Part shown: in pieces, positions 35,250-44,430 of the stretch
How the letters are laid out: each line of letters starts with the position of its first letter
Position numbering within the stretch: position 1 is the stretch's first letter
Source of the DNA: Nostoc calcicola FACHB-3891
GTDB taxonomy: Bacteria > Cyanobacteriota > Cyanobacteriia > Cyanobacteriales > Nostocaceae
Direction: 5' to 3'
Assembly: GCF_014697355.1 (NCBI RefSeq)
Contig: NZ_JACJRQ010000014.1
Span: 62,001 to 126,000, forward strand
DNA: 64,000 bases
Notes under the pieces: model-generated
Told to the model about the DNA's origin: nothing
Database searches by the model: none
The model's input: only the letters and a program-made list of their open reading frames with translations
Program-made: the position numbers and the translations under genes

Positions 35250-35398
35250 CGGGAATTGGGGCATGGGGAAGAGGCAAGGGAGCAGGGAGCAGAGGGGAGG
35301 GGCTTCTCCCCTTCACCCAGCAAGAACTGCCCCTCTTCCTCATCTCCCCATCTCCCCCACTCCCCACTACCCACTCCCCACTCCTCACTTCCCACAAA
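35250..35398. repeat. G/A- and C/T-rich heptamer spacer between dioxygenase and catalase-like genes
   Basis: GGGAAGAGGCAAGGGAGCAGG on the left and CTCCCCATCTCCCCCACTCC on the right can pair partly. The following gene has in-frame codons running back through this repeat to 35229, but the repeat is not conserved coding sequence. I therefore place that gene's start after it. Confidence 0.6.
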
Positions 35399-35402
35399 CA
35401 TC

Positions 35403-36314
35403 ATGCAACATTTAGAAGAAATTCGGAAATTTTGGCACAATGCTCAAGATTTAGGTTCTTTACCTAATGATTATCTGTCTTGGAAAGCGGCTCAAAAACA
35501 AGATTATTTGTGGAACTCTAGAATTCTCAAGTCTAAATATGATGAACTTCCTTCCTTGAGAAAAATTGATATTGTCAGTTTATTTTTCACTGCTCTAAAA
35601 ACTAAAATGGATCGTCAATTGGACGAAGCACCTAGTAATTGGAAGAAAGCAATTCACGCCCACGGGAGTGTCGCTAAAGTCAAGTTTGTTCCTACAAATA
35701 ATACTTCATTTTCGGGTTTATTTAAAGGAGCAGACTATGGACTTTTGCGATTATCTGTAACCGGAGAACCCAGCGATCGCGGTTTTGCTCCAGGTCTAGC
35801 CATTAAGTTATTTGTGGATGGAAATCCTTCAGGTAATTTCTCGGCTTTAGTATCTTTAGTTGGTCAAGGCAAAAACTATAATTTCTTAGCTAATGAATTA
35901 TCAAATATCGTTCCAGTAGCTAAGAGTCTTGGCCCTATTATCACCAACTTAATATTTAGTCGAGTTACCAGATATCCTACAAAACTGTATTTAGAGGATT
36001 TGGGAGAGATTGACCAACACGGGCAAAAAGAAACTAAAGCTTATTATCCCGCACAAGTATTTCTTGTTCCTAATCCAAATATCAAGTTTCCGGAAAGTCC
36101 ACCACATGATTTTAGGAATGACCTGGCTACAATTCCAGCCGGAACATCTTTATATACTGTCTATGGCGTTAGTCAAGAAGAAGCTACAGAGGAAGACAAT
36201 AACCGTCAAAAAGCTCAGGTTATCGGACACATTGAAACCACATCAGAATTTGTATCATCATTTTATGGTGATAGTCAGCTATTTTTTAGACATCAACGCT
36301 TTCGGAATAGATAA
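35403..36314 (+). CDS. catalase-related haem protein, probable fatty-acid hydroperoxide lyase or isomerase
   Basis: The product is 303 residues from the ATG at 35403, far shorter than true catalase (about 480 or more). IHAHGSVAKVKF (residues 84-95) matches the distal-His VHARGAGAFG block of catalases, with His85 as the likely distal residue. GLLRLSVTGEPSDRGFAPGL corresponds to the catalase RFSTV..GS.D..RD.RG.A region. The C-terminal GDSQLFFRHQRF is typical of the catalase-related allene oxide synthase/hydroperoxide lyase group. I could not pick out the proximal Tyr with confidence. Its position after the dioxygenase indicates it consumes the hydroperoxide that enzyme makes. Confidence 0.82.
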   Translation: MQHLEEIRKFWHNAQDLGSLPNDYLSWKAAQKQDYLWNSRILKSKYDELPSLRKIDIVSLFFTALKTKMDRQLDEAPSNWKKAIHAHGSVAKVKFVPTNNTSFSGLFKGADYGLLRLSVTGEPSDRGFAPGLAIKLFVDGNPSGNFSALVSLVGQGKNYNFLANELSNIVPVAKSLGPIITNLIFSRVTRYPTKLYLEDLGEIDQHGQKETKAYYPAQVFLVPNPNIKFPESPPHDFRNDLATIPAGTSLYTVYGVSQEEATEEDNNRQKAQVIGHIETTSEFVSSFYGDSQLFFRHQRFRNR

Positions 36315-36477
36315 ATGGAAATAGCGCTTTTGTAGAGACGCGATTCATCGCGTCTGTATATAGTGGGGATGATTTTTGATTGATTTTTTTTCACGCAGAG
36401 GCGCAAAGGCGCAGAGAAAGAGTTTAATATACGAAATTTATTGGTTTATAAATTAGAGGTTTGAATAAAGAAAAATT

Positions 36478-38439
36478 ATGAATAAAGAAGCTGAGTACGA
36501 TTATATTGTTGTTGGTTCGGGTGCTGGAGGAGGCCCGGTAGCTGCGAATTTAGCGAAAGCAGGTTACAAAGTTTTGTTACTGGAAGCAGGTGGCGATCCT
36601 TTACGTGATGAAAAGGACAAAGATAGAGAACGCTACACTTACTCAGTACCAGCGTTTCACGCGCGGGCGACGGAAGATAATGATTTGAGGTGGGATTTTT
36701 TTGTTAAACACTACTCCAATGAAGAACAGCAGCAGCGTGATTCTAAGTTTAGCCCAGAGCATCAGGGTATTTTGTATCCGCGAGCCGGGACGTTGGGGGG
36801 ATGCACTGCTCATAATGCGATGATTACGGTGTATCCTCACAACAGTGACTGGGACAAAATTGCCGAAATTACAGGGGATGCTTCCTGGAACAGCGATAAT
36901 ATGCGGAAGTATTTTGAAAGGCTGGAACGCTGCAATTATCTCGATCGCCCCATCAACCCTAATGATAATCCGACTCGTCACGGCTTTGATGGCTGGCTAA
37001 CAACCAACTTAGCAGATCCTAAGTTAGTTGTGCGCGATCGCCAACTCCTAAAAGTTATTGTTAAATCTGCTGTTCAAGCTTTAGGAGAACAAGGTAAAAG
37101 TTTACCCCAAGTGATTAAGGTAGTTTTTAAGAGTTTCTTGGCTAATATATTAGCTTTTCTCAAACTCCGCCAAAAAGATCCTCTGGAGTTCTTAGACACA
37201 CTTTTAGACCCGAATGACTGGAAAATTACCAAAGTCAGTGGTGAAGGTGTTTTTTCTGTTCCACTTGCTGTTAAGGACGGAAAACGCACTGGTACAAGGG
37301 AATATATTCGAGAAACTGAACGCCAGTTTCCCGACCGATTAATTGTGAAAACTCATGCATTGGTAACCAAGGTTTTGTTCGATGAAAACAACACTGCGAT
37401 CGGCGTAGAATATCTTGAAGGAAAACACATATATCGTGCAGATCCTCAAGCAGATAAAACAGAAAATAACTCTCAAGATAGCCACACGGTGTTAGTTAAA
37501 AGAGAAGTTATTTTGTCTGGAGGTACTTTTAATACCCCCCAAATACTCAAATTATCTGGAATTGGACCGAAAGAAGAATTAACTAATTTAGGAATAGAAG
37601 TCCGAGTAGATCTTCCGGGAGTTGGTACGAATTTACAGGATCGCTACGAAGTCGGTGTAGTGAGTGAAATGAATCAAAACTTTAGCATCCTGGATAATTG
37701 TACATTTACCGAACCAAAACCCGGAAATAAAATCACTGATACGTGTTTATTAGAATGGAATCGTTCTAAATCAGGTGTATATGTAACTAATGGAGCGGTG
37801 TTAGGGATTATCAAGAAATCTCATGGAGATAGACCAGAACCAGACTTATTTATTTTTGGATTACCAGCTTTTTTCAAAGGTTATTTTCTCAAATATTCTG
37901 AAGATATTGGTAAGTATAAAAACTGTTTTACTTGGGCTGTACTCAAGGCCCATACCAACAATACAGCGGGTTCAGTCACACTCAAAACAACTGACCCTAA
38001 AGATGTTCCAGAAATTAATTTTAAATACTTCGATGAAGGTAACGATGTCAACGAACAAGACTTACTATCTGTTGTGGAGGGTGTCGAATTTGTTAGACGC
38101 TTGACAAAGCGTACTGAGTTGTTCACAAAGGCGGAATTGCTACCGAACAAAAGTATAGATGAACAACATGAAATTAAGCAATTTATCAAAGATGAAGCAT
38201 GGGGACACCACGCTTGTGGAACTTGTAAAATTGGACATAAAGATGATAAAATGGCGGTCTTAGATAGTGACTTCCGAGTATATGGAACACAGAATTTACG
38301 CGTGGTAGATGCATCTGTGTTTCCTTTTATTCCTGGATTTTTTATTGTGACATCCATATACATGATTAGTGAAAAAGCCAGCGATGTTATTCTGCAACAC
38401 GCTGCAACTAATACCATTTCTGAATTACATGAGGTATAG
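36478..38439 (+). CDS. GMC-family FAD oxidoreductase
   Basis: The 653-residue flavoprotein has the N-terminal dinucleotide fold YIVVGSGAGGGPVAANLAKA and LLLEAGG. GMC signature 1 is near YPRAGTLGGCTAHNAM. Signature 2 is GGTFNTPQILKLSGIGP, with DLPGVGTNLQDRYEVGV after it. The active-site His is in WGHHACGTCKIG and is followed by VDASVFPFIPG. GMC enzymes oxidise alcohols such as choline, cholesterol or fatty alcohols. Placed third in the oxylipin cluster, it may oxidise the alcohol released by hydroperoxide cleavage (inference). A start ATG is at 36478, with GAAAAATT as a weak ribosome site. Confidence 0.92.
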   Translation: MNKEAEYDYIVVGSGAGGGPVAANLAKAGYKVLLLEAGGDPLRDEKDKDRERYTYSVPAFHARATEDNDLRWDFFVKHYSNEEQQQRDSKFSPEHQGILYPRAGTLGGCTAHNAMITVYPHNSDWDKIAEITGDASWNSDNMRKYFERLERCNYLDRPINPNDNPTRHGFDGWLTTNLADPKLVVRDRQLLKVIVKSAVQALGEQGKSLPQVIKVVFKSFLANILAFLKLRQKDPLEFLDTLLDPNDWKITKVSGEGVFSVPLAVKDGKRTGTREYIRETERQFPDRLIVKTHALVTKVLFDENNTAIGVEYLEGKHIYRADPQADKTENNSQDSHTVLVKREVILSGGTFNTPQILKLSGIGPKEELTNLGIEVRVDLPGVGTNLQDRYEVGVVSEMNQNFSILDNCTFTEPKPGNKITDTCLLEWNRSKSGVYVTNGAVLGIIKKSHGDRPEPDLFIFGLPAFFKGYFLKYSEDIGKYKNCFTWAVLKAHTNNTAGSVTLKTTDPKDVPEINFKYFDEGNDVNEQDLLSVVEGVEFVRRLTKRTELFTKAELLPNKSIDEQHEIKQFIKDEAWGHHACGTCKIGHKDDKMAVLDSDFRVYGTQNLRVVDASVFPFIPGFFIVTSIYMISEKASDVILQHAATNTISELHEV

Positions 38440-38442
38440 AAA

Positions 38443-38635
38443 TTTCTAGGGTAGCACAGCGGTGCTACCCTACTGATGGTAATTTTAGATTTTAGATTTT
38501 AGATTTTGGATTAAAAACCTGGCGCAGGTGAATTAAATTCTATTCATTCATCAAATTTTATCCTGATTCTTTAATTATTTTGACCTCTGAATTCTGTTAG
38601 CGCAGCGGGGCGTAGCCCATTCTGAATTCTGAATT
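38443..38635. repeat. spacer repeats between GMC and patatin genes
   Basis: The spacer holds a palindrome GGGTAGCACAGCGGTGCTACCC (38449-38470), a TTTTAGA heptamer run (38487-38512), and the dispersed motif GTTAGCGCAGCGGGGCGTAG with CCCATTCTGAATTCTG (38596-38630). The last motif also occurs at 29820-29858 and, inverted, at 44205-44232. Confidence 0.6.
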
Positions 38636-38664
38636 TTCAATTTTTAACAATAAGGAATTTAAAT

Positions 38665-40344
38665 ATGGAAAGTAAATTACCACATTTTGAGATTGGTTTA
38701 GTTATGGCTGGTGCTGTCTCAGCAGGTGCATACACTTCTGGTGTAATTGACTTTCTTTTTGAAGCTTTAGATCAATGGTATGAGCAAAAAGCAAAGCAGC
38801 AAGAGCAGTATGGTGATGATTTTTCACAATGGGAAATTCCACCCCATGATGTTTTCATTAAGGCGATGTCTGGAGCATCCGCAGGTGCGATTGTTGCTGC
38901 GATTACGGCATCGTCATTACATAGCGATATCACCCCTGTAGTTGGATATCCATTGAACAATCCGGTGAGAAATAAACTTTATGAAAGTTGGGTACAAAGA
39001 ATAGACATTTCTGAACTTTTAAAAACTCAGGATTTGGAGAATCCGAAAGCCCCTGTTTTGTCTTTTCTTGATTCTACTATTCTTGACGATCTTGGGAAAG
39101 ATGTTCTGAAAATAAAACCTACAGGTAAAAAACGGCCTTATATCGACAATCCATTTGAGATTTATTTGTGTATAACTAACCTGCGTGGCGTTCCTTATTT
39201 AATTAAAGCTCAAGGAGCCGATTCCAGAGTCAAAGGACATACTATGGTTAAACATGCAGATTTCATGCATTTTGCCATAGGGGAAAATAGTGGTGAGATT
39301 GAAGATGCGATCGCTCTGACTCCAGATAAAATTAATATCAGTAATTGGAAAATACTGATTGATTCTGCATTAGCCAGTAGTGCATTTCCCGTGGGATTTC
39401 CTCCTCGTCAACTTGAACGGACTAGTATCGATGAATACGAAAAATGCAAGTGGGAAGTACCAACTCGTAACCCAATGGTAACGGGTACATGTTCAGAGTA
39501 TCGTTCTATCAGTCCTGACAAAGATTTAGTTAGTCAAGGTACTTATAAGTTTGTAACAGTAGATGGCGGGATTATTAGCAACGAACCGATAGAACTTGTT
39601 CGCTTAGCGCTGCGAGGTAATCAACAGCGCAATCCACGCGATGGAGAGCAAGCAAATAGAGCTACTTTGTTAATAGATCCATTTCCCAATGACGTGGATG
39701 CAGTAAATCCTGAGAGTAATTTATTTAACATCATATCGCGGATATTTCAGAGCTTTATCAATCAAAATAGATTCAAAGTTGATGAGTTAATTCTGGCGTT
39801 GGATGAAGATGTTTACAGTCGTTTTTTAATTGCCCCTGAACGCAGCGATAGCCAAGGTAGAAAACCTCTAGCTTGTGGTAGTCTCAATGCTTTTGGTGGT
39901 TTTTTATCCCAAGAATTTCGCCATCACGACTATATACTTGGTCGTCGTAATTGCCAAAGATTTCTCGAAAAGTATTTTGTTTTACCAGCTTCTAATCCAC
40001 TATTCGATTCATGGCCAGAAGCGCTCAAAACAAATCCCCAATTGCAGGTTGAAAAAGAGGGAGAACAAGATACCTTCTTACCAATTATTCCTCTTGTTGG
40101 TTCAGTAAGAAAAGAAATCGATCTACCGCCTTGGCCTAAATATCAAAAAGAAAATTTTAAATCTCTTGAAAAACAAATTCAAGAACGTATCCAGGTTGTT
40201 GTACCTCGCCTGATTAATCAATCTATCAACGATGGTTTTACTCGCGCTGCTCTCAATGCTCTTTGGTTTTTCAAGCGTGGAAACTTAGCTAAAATGATAC
40301 GAGATATCATTAAGGACAATTTAGAAAAGTACGGTCAGCTATAA
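38665..40344 (+). CDS. patatin-like phospholipase / acyl hydrolase
   Basis: The 559-residue protein has the three patatin elements: a Gly-rich oxyanion loop (MAGAVSAGAYTSG, residues 14-26), the nucleophile elbow GASAG with Ser72, and the catalytic dyad Asp300 in TVDGGIISNEP. It is longer than minimal patatins, with a C-terminal extension rich in charged helices. Patatins release free fatty acids from membrane lipids. Ending the cluster after a fatty-acid dioxygenase, a hydroperoxide-acting haem protein and an oxidoreductase, it is the likely supplier of substrate. There is no signal peptide. The start is the ATG at 38665. Confidence 0.92.
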   Translation: MESKLPHFEIGLVMAGAVSAGAYTSGVIDFLFEALDQWYEQKAKQQEQYGDDFSQWEIPPHDVFIKAMSGASAGAIVAAITASSLHSDITPVVGYPLNNPVRNKLYESWVQRIDISELLKTQDLENPKAPVLSFLDSTILDDLGKDVLKIKPTGKKRPYIDNPFEIYLCITNLRGVPYLIKAQGADSRVKGHTMVKHADFMHFAIGENSGEIEDAIALTPDKINISNWKILIDSALASSAFPVGFPPRQLERTSIDEYEKCKWEVPTRNPMVTGTCSEYRSISPDKDLVSQGTYKFVTVDGGIISNEPIELVRLALRGNQQRNPRDGEQANRATLLIDPFPNDVDAVNPESNLFNIISRIFQSFINQNRFKVDELILALDEDVYSRFLIAPERSDSQGRKPLACGSLNAFGGFLSQEFRHHDYILGRRNCQRFLEKYFVLPASNPLFDSWPEALKTNPQLQVEKEGEQDTFLPIIPLVGSVRKEIDLPPWPKYQKENFKSLEKQIQERIQVVVPRLINQSINDGFTRAALNALWFFKRGNLAKMIRDIIKDNLEKYGQL

Positions 40345-40452
40345 AGCAATGGAATTCAGTAAATAAAGTCGTGGGTTAGCCTTTGGCATAATATCATTTC
40401 ACTAAAACCCTGATACATATAGATTTCGCGTAGGGGCACGGCATTGCCCATT

Positions 40453-40777
40453 GGTGTCAACTTAACGTGAAACCGATGTCCAGCAAGGAACTGAAGTTCC
40501 TTGCTCATAGCAAAAATCATCGAATAGATGACTAAAATATCTCCATAAATCTTTAGTCTACTTCAGTAGACTTTAGCTATCAGCCAAAAAATTTATTTCT
40601 TGGCGGGTGACAAAGCCAACAATTAAGCCATTTATAACTTAAGGGACTTCCAGAAAATAAATTATCCAATTTAGTCAGGTCATATTTTCTGTTTCTCCTC
40701 TGCTCCCCTGCTCCCCTGCCCCTCTGCTGACTTAGCGATAGTATATTTTTTTAGTTGGAAGTCCCTAAGTTGACACC
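40453..40777. mobile_element. composite repeat: outer palindromic element with a nested family B MITE
   Basis: The outer ends are inverted copies of GGTGTCAACTTAA (40453-40465) and TAAGTTGACACC (40766-40777). Inside lie two perfect small palindromes: AGCAAGGAACTGAAGTTCCT plus TGCT (40482-40505) and AGTCTACTTCAGTAGACT (40554-40571). MITE B2 (40643-40765, TAA duplication) has landed exactly at the right terminal repeat. Without it the outer element would be about 199 bp. The hairpins recall IS200/IS605-type ends, but no transposase is present. Confidence 0.6.
40643..40765. mobile_element. MITE family B, copy B2
   Basis: The ends GGGACTTCCAGAAAATAAAT and TTTTTTAGTTGGAAGTCCC are flanked by TAA on both sides (40640-40642 and 40766-40768). 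The centre is CTCTGCTCCCCTGCTCCCCTG repeats, not the GTAGGGGCGCAC hairpin of B1 and B3, so the family carries exchangeable interiors. A decayed right end (GGAATATTTTTTCCTTAGAA then GTCCC) also appears at 40823-40848. Confidence 0.75.
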
Positions 40778-40849
40778 ACTGACAGCTGTGCTACCCTACC
40801 TTCACGGAGCGTCCCGCAGGAATGGAATATTTTTTCCTTAGAAGTCCCT

Positions 40850-42130
40850 TTACTTAGCCTGCAACTGCCTGAGTTTATTATTCGCCGATAGGAGTAACTC
40901 TTGGGCTTTGAGATAGGCTGTTGTGCCACTCTCCACCTTTTCTAATTGATTAATAATACTCTGCAATTGACTGCTCACACGATTGCGATCTAAAGTTTGA
41001 GGATCGTCAGGAGTTGAAGCCAGCAAGTTTTCGATTTCTCGTTGCGCTGCTGACAAAGCCTCCACAGCATCTGCTTCAGCTTGCCGTCTGACTTTGACTT
41101 GCCCTAAATTACTCTCATAAATTGCTAGTAACTGTTGTGCTTCGGTATAACCAGCTACATCTTTTGTGGGAACCTCTTTGAGCCGTTCAATAGCTTCTTC
41201 CCATAAATGCTCTATCTGCCGCCATTCACTGACAGCGTGGGGTGGATTTTGACCAGCTTTGGCAGCTTGCCAGGAAAATTGCCGCGCTGCTGTGATTAAC
41301 GCACTGATGCGTTCATTCCCTGCGGCTAATCCCACAACTTCTTCAAACTCACGCTTGTAGGCATCTAGTTGATTTTGTGCGCTTTTTCCTGCTAGAGTTT
41401 GACCGGGAATTTGCTCTAATTGATTTAGTGCTGTTTGCCAAGCAGCGATCGCAGTTTTTTGATCGGTTACCGTTGCAGCCTGTTGATATTGCTGTTTTGC
41501 ATTTAATAAACCCTGCATATTATCCGTGAGCAAAGTTTGAGCATTCTTTTCCTGAAAAACCTTAGCTTCTAGCTGCCCAACTAGACGACGAGAGGCATTA
41601 AAACCGTAGATGCTAAACTGGCGATCGTACCACCAATATCTATATTCAGACAAATCGCTGACAAACCAACTTGGCAATTCATTGAGATGTTTTTGTGCTT
41701 CTTGTAGCTTCTGTTCTCCCAAAGCTAAATCTGCTGCACTGGTAGCTTTTTCAATTAATTGCTCAGCTTGTTCCACTGTTACTAACGCCTGTCGATAGTG
41801 ATGATCCACATTGATATAGCTAGGCAATAACAAAACAGGTGCATTTTGCACCACCGGACGGCGAATCACTGGGTAAGGCAGGTTCGCCACCCAAATAACA
41901 CCAACAGGAATACCCATAAGTATTGCTATCCAAATAAGTTTAGTGCCTATACCCCGTTTGGCTTTGGTAGGTGGTTGGTGATGGGACTGTACTACATTTT
42001 GTTGACTGGTGGTAGGTGAATATATCCCAGAGCCATTTTGAGAATTTTTACGCAGAATATTCCAGTTAATTTTGTTGAAGAAACTCATAAATATAGCCAT
42101 TACTGTGTTTATTATTCCCAATTTTGCCAA
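40850..42130 (-). CDS. membrane-anchored coiled-coil/helical-hairpin repeat protein
   Basis: The 426-residue protein has a cytoplasmic basic N-terminus, one membrane helix (about 64-83), then a long helical region. This contains about four repeats built on a W-x-x-A-L-x-x-L-x-x-I/V-P pattern (AWQTALNQLEQIPGQTLAG, LWEEAIERLKEVPTKDVAG and others), each followed by an alanine-rich helix. Such repeats are seen in several uncharacterised cyanobacterial envelope proteins. No enzyme motif is present. It is convergent with the patatin gene and not part of that cluster. Confidence 0.75.
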   Translation of the reverse strand: MAKLGIINTVMAIFMSFFNKINWNILRKNSQNGSGIYSPTTSQQNVVQSHHQPPTKAKRGIGTKLIWIAILMGIPVGVIWVANLPYPVIRRPVVQNAPVLLLPSYINVDHHYRQALVTVEQAEQLIEKATSAADLALGEQKLQEAQKHLNELPSWFVSDLSEYRYWWYDRQFSIYGFNASRRLVGQLEAKVFQEKNAQTLLTDNMQGLLNAKQQYQQAATVTDQKTAIAAWQTALNQLEQIPGQTLAGKSAQNQLDAYKREFEEVVGLAAGNERISALITAARQFSWQAAKAGQNPPHAVSEWRQIEHLWEEAIERLKEVPTKDVAGYTEAQQLLAIYESNLGQVKVRRQAEADAVEALSAAQREIENLLASTPDDPQTLDRNRVSSQLQSIINQLEKVESGTTAYLKAQELLLSANNKLRQLQAK

Positions 42131-42370
42131 ATAAATATAAACAACAGGCTATTTTCGATTTTCTTGTAAATTCAATATTATTAACTCACTTGTAAGAGGA
42201 TGTTTGAAAAGTATTTTCTCAAACAAAAAATTCCTTTAAATCTAACTCCCAGACCGAAAAAAAGAATACAAGCCCCTAAATTGATTTATTTTTGAATGCG
42301 TGAATTTTGAATTTGGAGCGTTCGCACAGCGTCTCGTAGAGAAGCGATGTGACTTGCGATCGCGTACAAT

Positions 42371-42458
42371 ATAACTCTTGCATAAATAATTTTTTATCTC
42401 ACGCAGAGGCGCAGAGGCGCAGAGAAAAGAACGGAAAGAAGGATTTTTGCAAGAGGTC
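42371..42458. mobile_element. MITE family C, copy C3, within a repeat-rich 420-bp spacer
   Basis: The ends ACTCTTGCATAAATA and GATTTTTGCAAGAGGTC enclose CACGCAGAGGCGCAGAGGCG repeats, with TA on both sides. Upstream in the same spacer, AAGAGGATGTTTGAAAAGTA (42196-42215) is an isolated family A end. At 42312-42345 the sequence GGAGCGTTCGCACAGCGTCT is another dispersed Nostoc repeat. Confidence 0.6.
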
Positions 42459-42550
42459 TAATAAAAGGCTAAAAATTCAAAGCCTCTCACCTATAAGGAG
42501 AAAAATCAAAAGTATATTTTGCGATTTGTCACCATACTTTAAGATGAGAA

Positions 42551-44143
42551 GTGATAACTATTGTTCCAATAACTTTCCAGAACGTAATAGTGGATGTAAC
42601 TCAATTAGTCAAAGTTTCAATTATTCTCTTGCTGCTGGCTACAGGTGTAGCTTTACTTTCCCGGCGGCTAGGAATTCCTTATGTCACGGGTTTAGTATTG
42701 GCAGGTTTACCAATCACTGAATTGTTGTCTCGCCCCATAGGTTTAAATCCAACCCTTGTTTTAAATCTTTTCTTGCCAATTCTCATCTTTGAAGCTGGTA
42801 TTAATACAGATGTCAGCCGCCTACGCAGCACCTTTAAACCAATTGCGCTACTAGCTGGGCCTGGGGCTTTGCTTTCTAGTGGTATTATTGCCGTCCTGTT
42901 GAAATTTGGGCTGGGACTAAGCTGGATACCTGCCTTATTTGTCGGAGTAATTTTGGCAAATACTGATACAGTTTCCATGATTGCTGTCTTTAAGGAAATA
43001 CCAGTACCCTCCCGCCTTTCCACCATTGTTGAAGGAGAAACCTTATTTAATGATGCCGCTGCTCTAGTTTCCTTTAACCTGGTTTTGCAAGTATATTCCA
43101 CAGGTTCACTCACCTTACTGGAGGGAATTCAACAACTGTTATTTATTTCTCTAGGAGGTTGCGTTGTCGGGTTAGTTTTGGGCTACTTAAGCATACCTAT
43201 ATTCGCTCGTTTAGACGATGCCCTCAGCAGTCTTTTACTAACAGTTGCAGTTGCCTTAGGAACTTTTCAAGTCGGGCAATCTCTGGGTGTATCTGGTCCT
43301 GTAGCTGTAGTTGTAGCTGGATTAATTTTTGGCAATTTTGGGCTTTCTCGCAATACTTCTGCTTCTAATCGCATCACGTTGTTGAGTTTCTGGGAATACG
43401 CCAGTTTTACTGTCAACACATTTATTTTTCTACTGATTGGTGTAGAAATAAACCTGCTAACGCTTTGGCAAACTTTACCTGCAATTCTATTTGCAGTTTT
43501 CGCTTATCAAGTCGGGCGACTTTTGACAGTGTATCCGCTACTAGCAGGGATTCATTGGTTTGACCGCCAAATTCCCCTGCGCTGGCAACATTTACTGTTT
43601 TTAGGCAATATTAAAGGTTCACTCTCAATGGCTCTGGCTTTGAGCTTACCCACCACATTACCGGGGCGAGAAATCCTCATCGCTTTAGTCTTTGGTAGCG
43701 TGTTGGTGTCATTAGTGGGACAAGGTTTAAGTTTGCCTTGGGTAGTAAAACGCTTAAAATTATCTCAATTTTCACAAGCTCAGCAGCAAGTTGAAGAATT
43801 GCAAGCTCAGTTGATGACGGGTAAAGCAGCACAAGACGAATTAGATAGCTTATTAAAATCAGGAGTGTTGCCAAAAGCCGTCTATGAAGAGATGCGTTCA
43901 GCTTATCAAGTGCGAATCGCCGGCGCAGAAAAGATACTGCGGGAACTTTATAATCGTCGCCCAGAGGAGTTGGAAGGTAAAAGTGGCGATCGTAGTAAAC
44001 TTGATGCTATTCGCCGCCGTTTACTGCTGGCAGAAAAAGGAGCGCTCAATGATGCATTTCGTAAGCGAATTCTTTCAGAAGAAATTGTCCAAGGGCGGAT
44101 ACGAACTATTGATGAACAATTACTGAAACTTGAGGATGATTAA
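42551..44143 (+). CDS. CPA1-type Na+/H+ antiporter with cytoplasmic tail
   Basis: The 530-residue protein has about twelve membrane segments. The ion-binding pair of the CPA1 family is Asn-Asp in VEGETLFNDAAALV (about residue 163-176). The discontinuous-helix region is VGVILANTDTVSMIAVF. The last 130 residues form a charged soluble helical domain (QQQVEELQAQLMTGKAAQDE onward), similar to NhaS-type cyanobacterial exchangers. Translation probably begins at the GTG at 42551. It exports Na+ or K+ in exchange for protons. Confidence 0.9.
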   Translation: MITIVPITFQNVIVDVTQLVKVSIILLLLATGVALLSRRLGIPYVTGLVLAGLPITELLSRPIGLNPTLVLNLFLPILIFEAGINTDVSRLRSTFKPIALLAGPGALLSSGIIAVLLKFGLGLSWIPALFVGVILANTDTVSMIAVFKEIPVPSRLSTIVEGETLFNDAAALVSFNLVLQVYSTGSLTLLEGIQQLLFISLGGCVVGLVLGYLSIPIFARLDDALSSLLLTVAVALGTFQVGQSLGVSGPVAVVVAGLIFGNFGLSRNTSASNRITLLSFWEYASFTVNTFIFLLIGVEINLLTLWQTLPAILFAVFAYQVGRLLTVYPLLAGIHWFDRQIPLRWQHLLFLGNIKGSLSMALALSLPTTLPGREILIALVFGSVLVSLVGQGLSLPWVVKRLKLSQFSQAQQQVEELQAQLMTGKAAQDELDSLLKSGVLPKAVYEEMRSAYQVRIAGAEKILRELYNRRPEELEGKSGDRSKLDAIRRRLLLAEKGALNDAFRKRILSEEIVQGRIRTIDEQLLKLEDD

Positions 44144-44430
44144 ATAATCATTGGGCATGGGGCATGAGTCTTTAATACTCGTCAACATAATTCGTAATTG
44201 ATAATGGGCTACGCCCCGCTACGCTAACGTAATTCGTAGTTACAATCAGTGGGGCGCTTAGCGTGTAAACTGAATTGTTGCACCACCAAATCTTAGCTTT
44301 TTTTAAACGCAAAGGTACGCGGAGGTTAACGCAAAGGTACGCGGAGGTTTGTCTGAGAATAATTAGGCACATCTTTATAGAGAATTGGTATGAATTCTGA
44401 ATTATTCGGAAATTTATGCTATTTTGCCAG
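44144..44430. repeat. spacer with dispersed repeats
   Basis: The motif GGGCTACGCCCCGCTACGCT at 44205-44224 is inverted relative to the copies at 29825 and 38600. Two direct copies of AACGCAAAGGTACGCGGAGGT lie at 44308-44350. No gene is seen. Confidence 0.6.

Noticed and set aside
35229-35402. N-terminal extension of the catalase-like protein
   Set aside because: The codons run through an intergenic heptamer repeat (EEAREQGAEG). Homology begins after the ATG at 35403.
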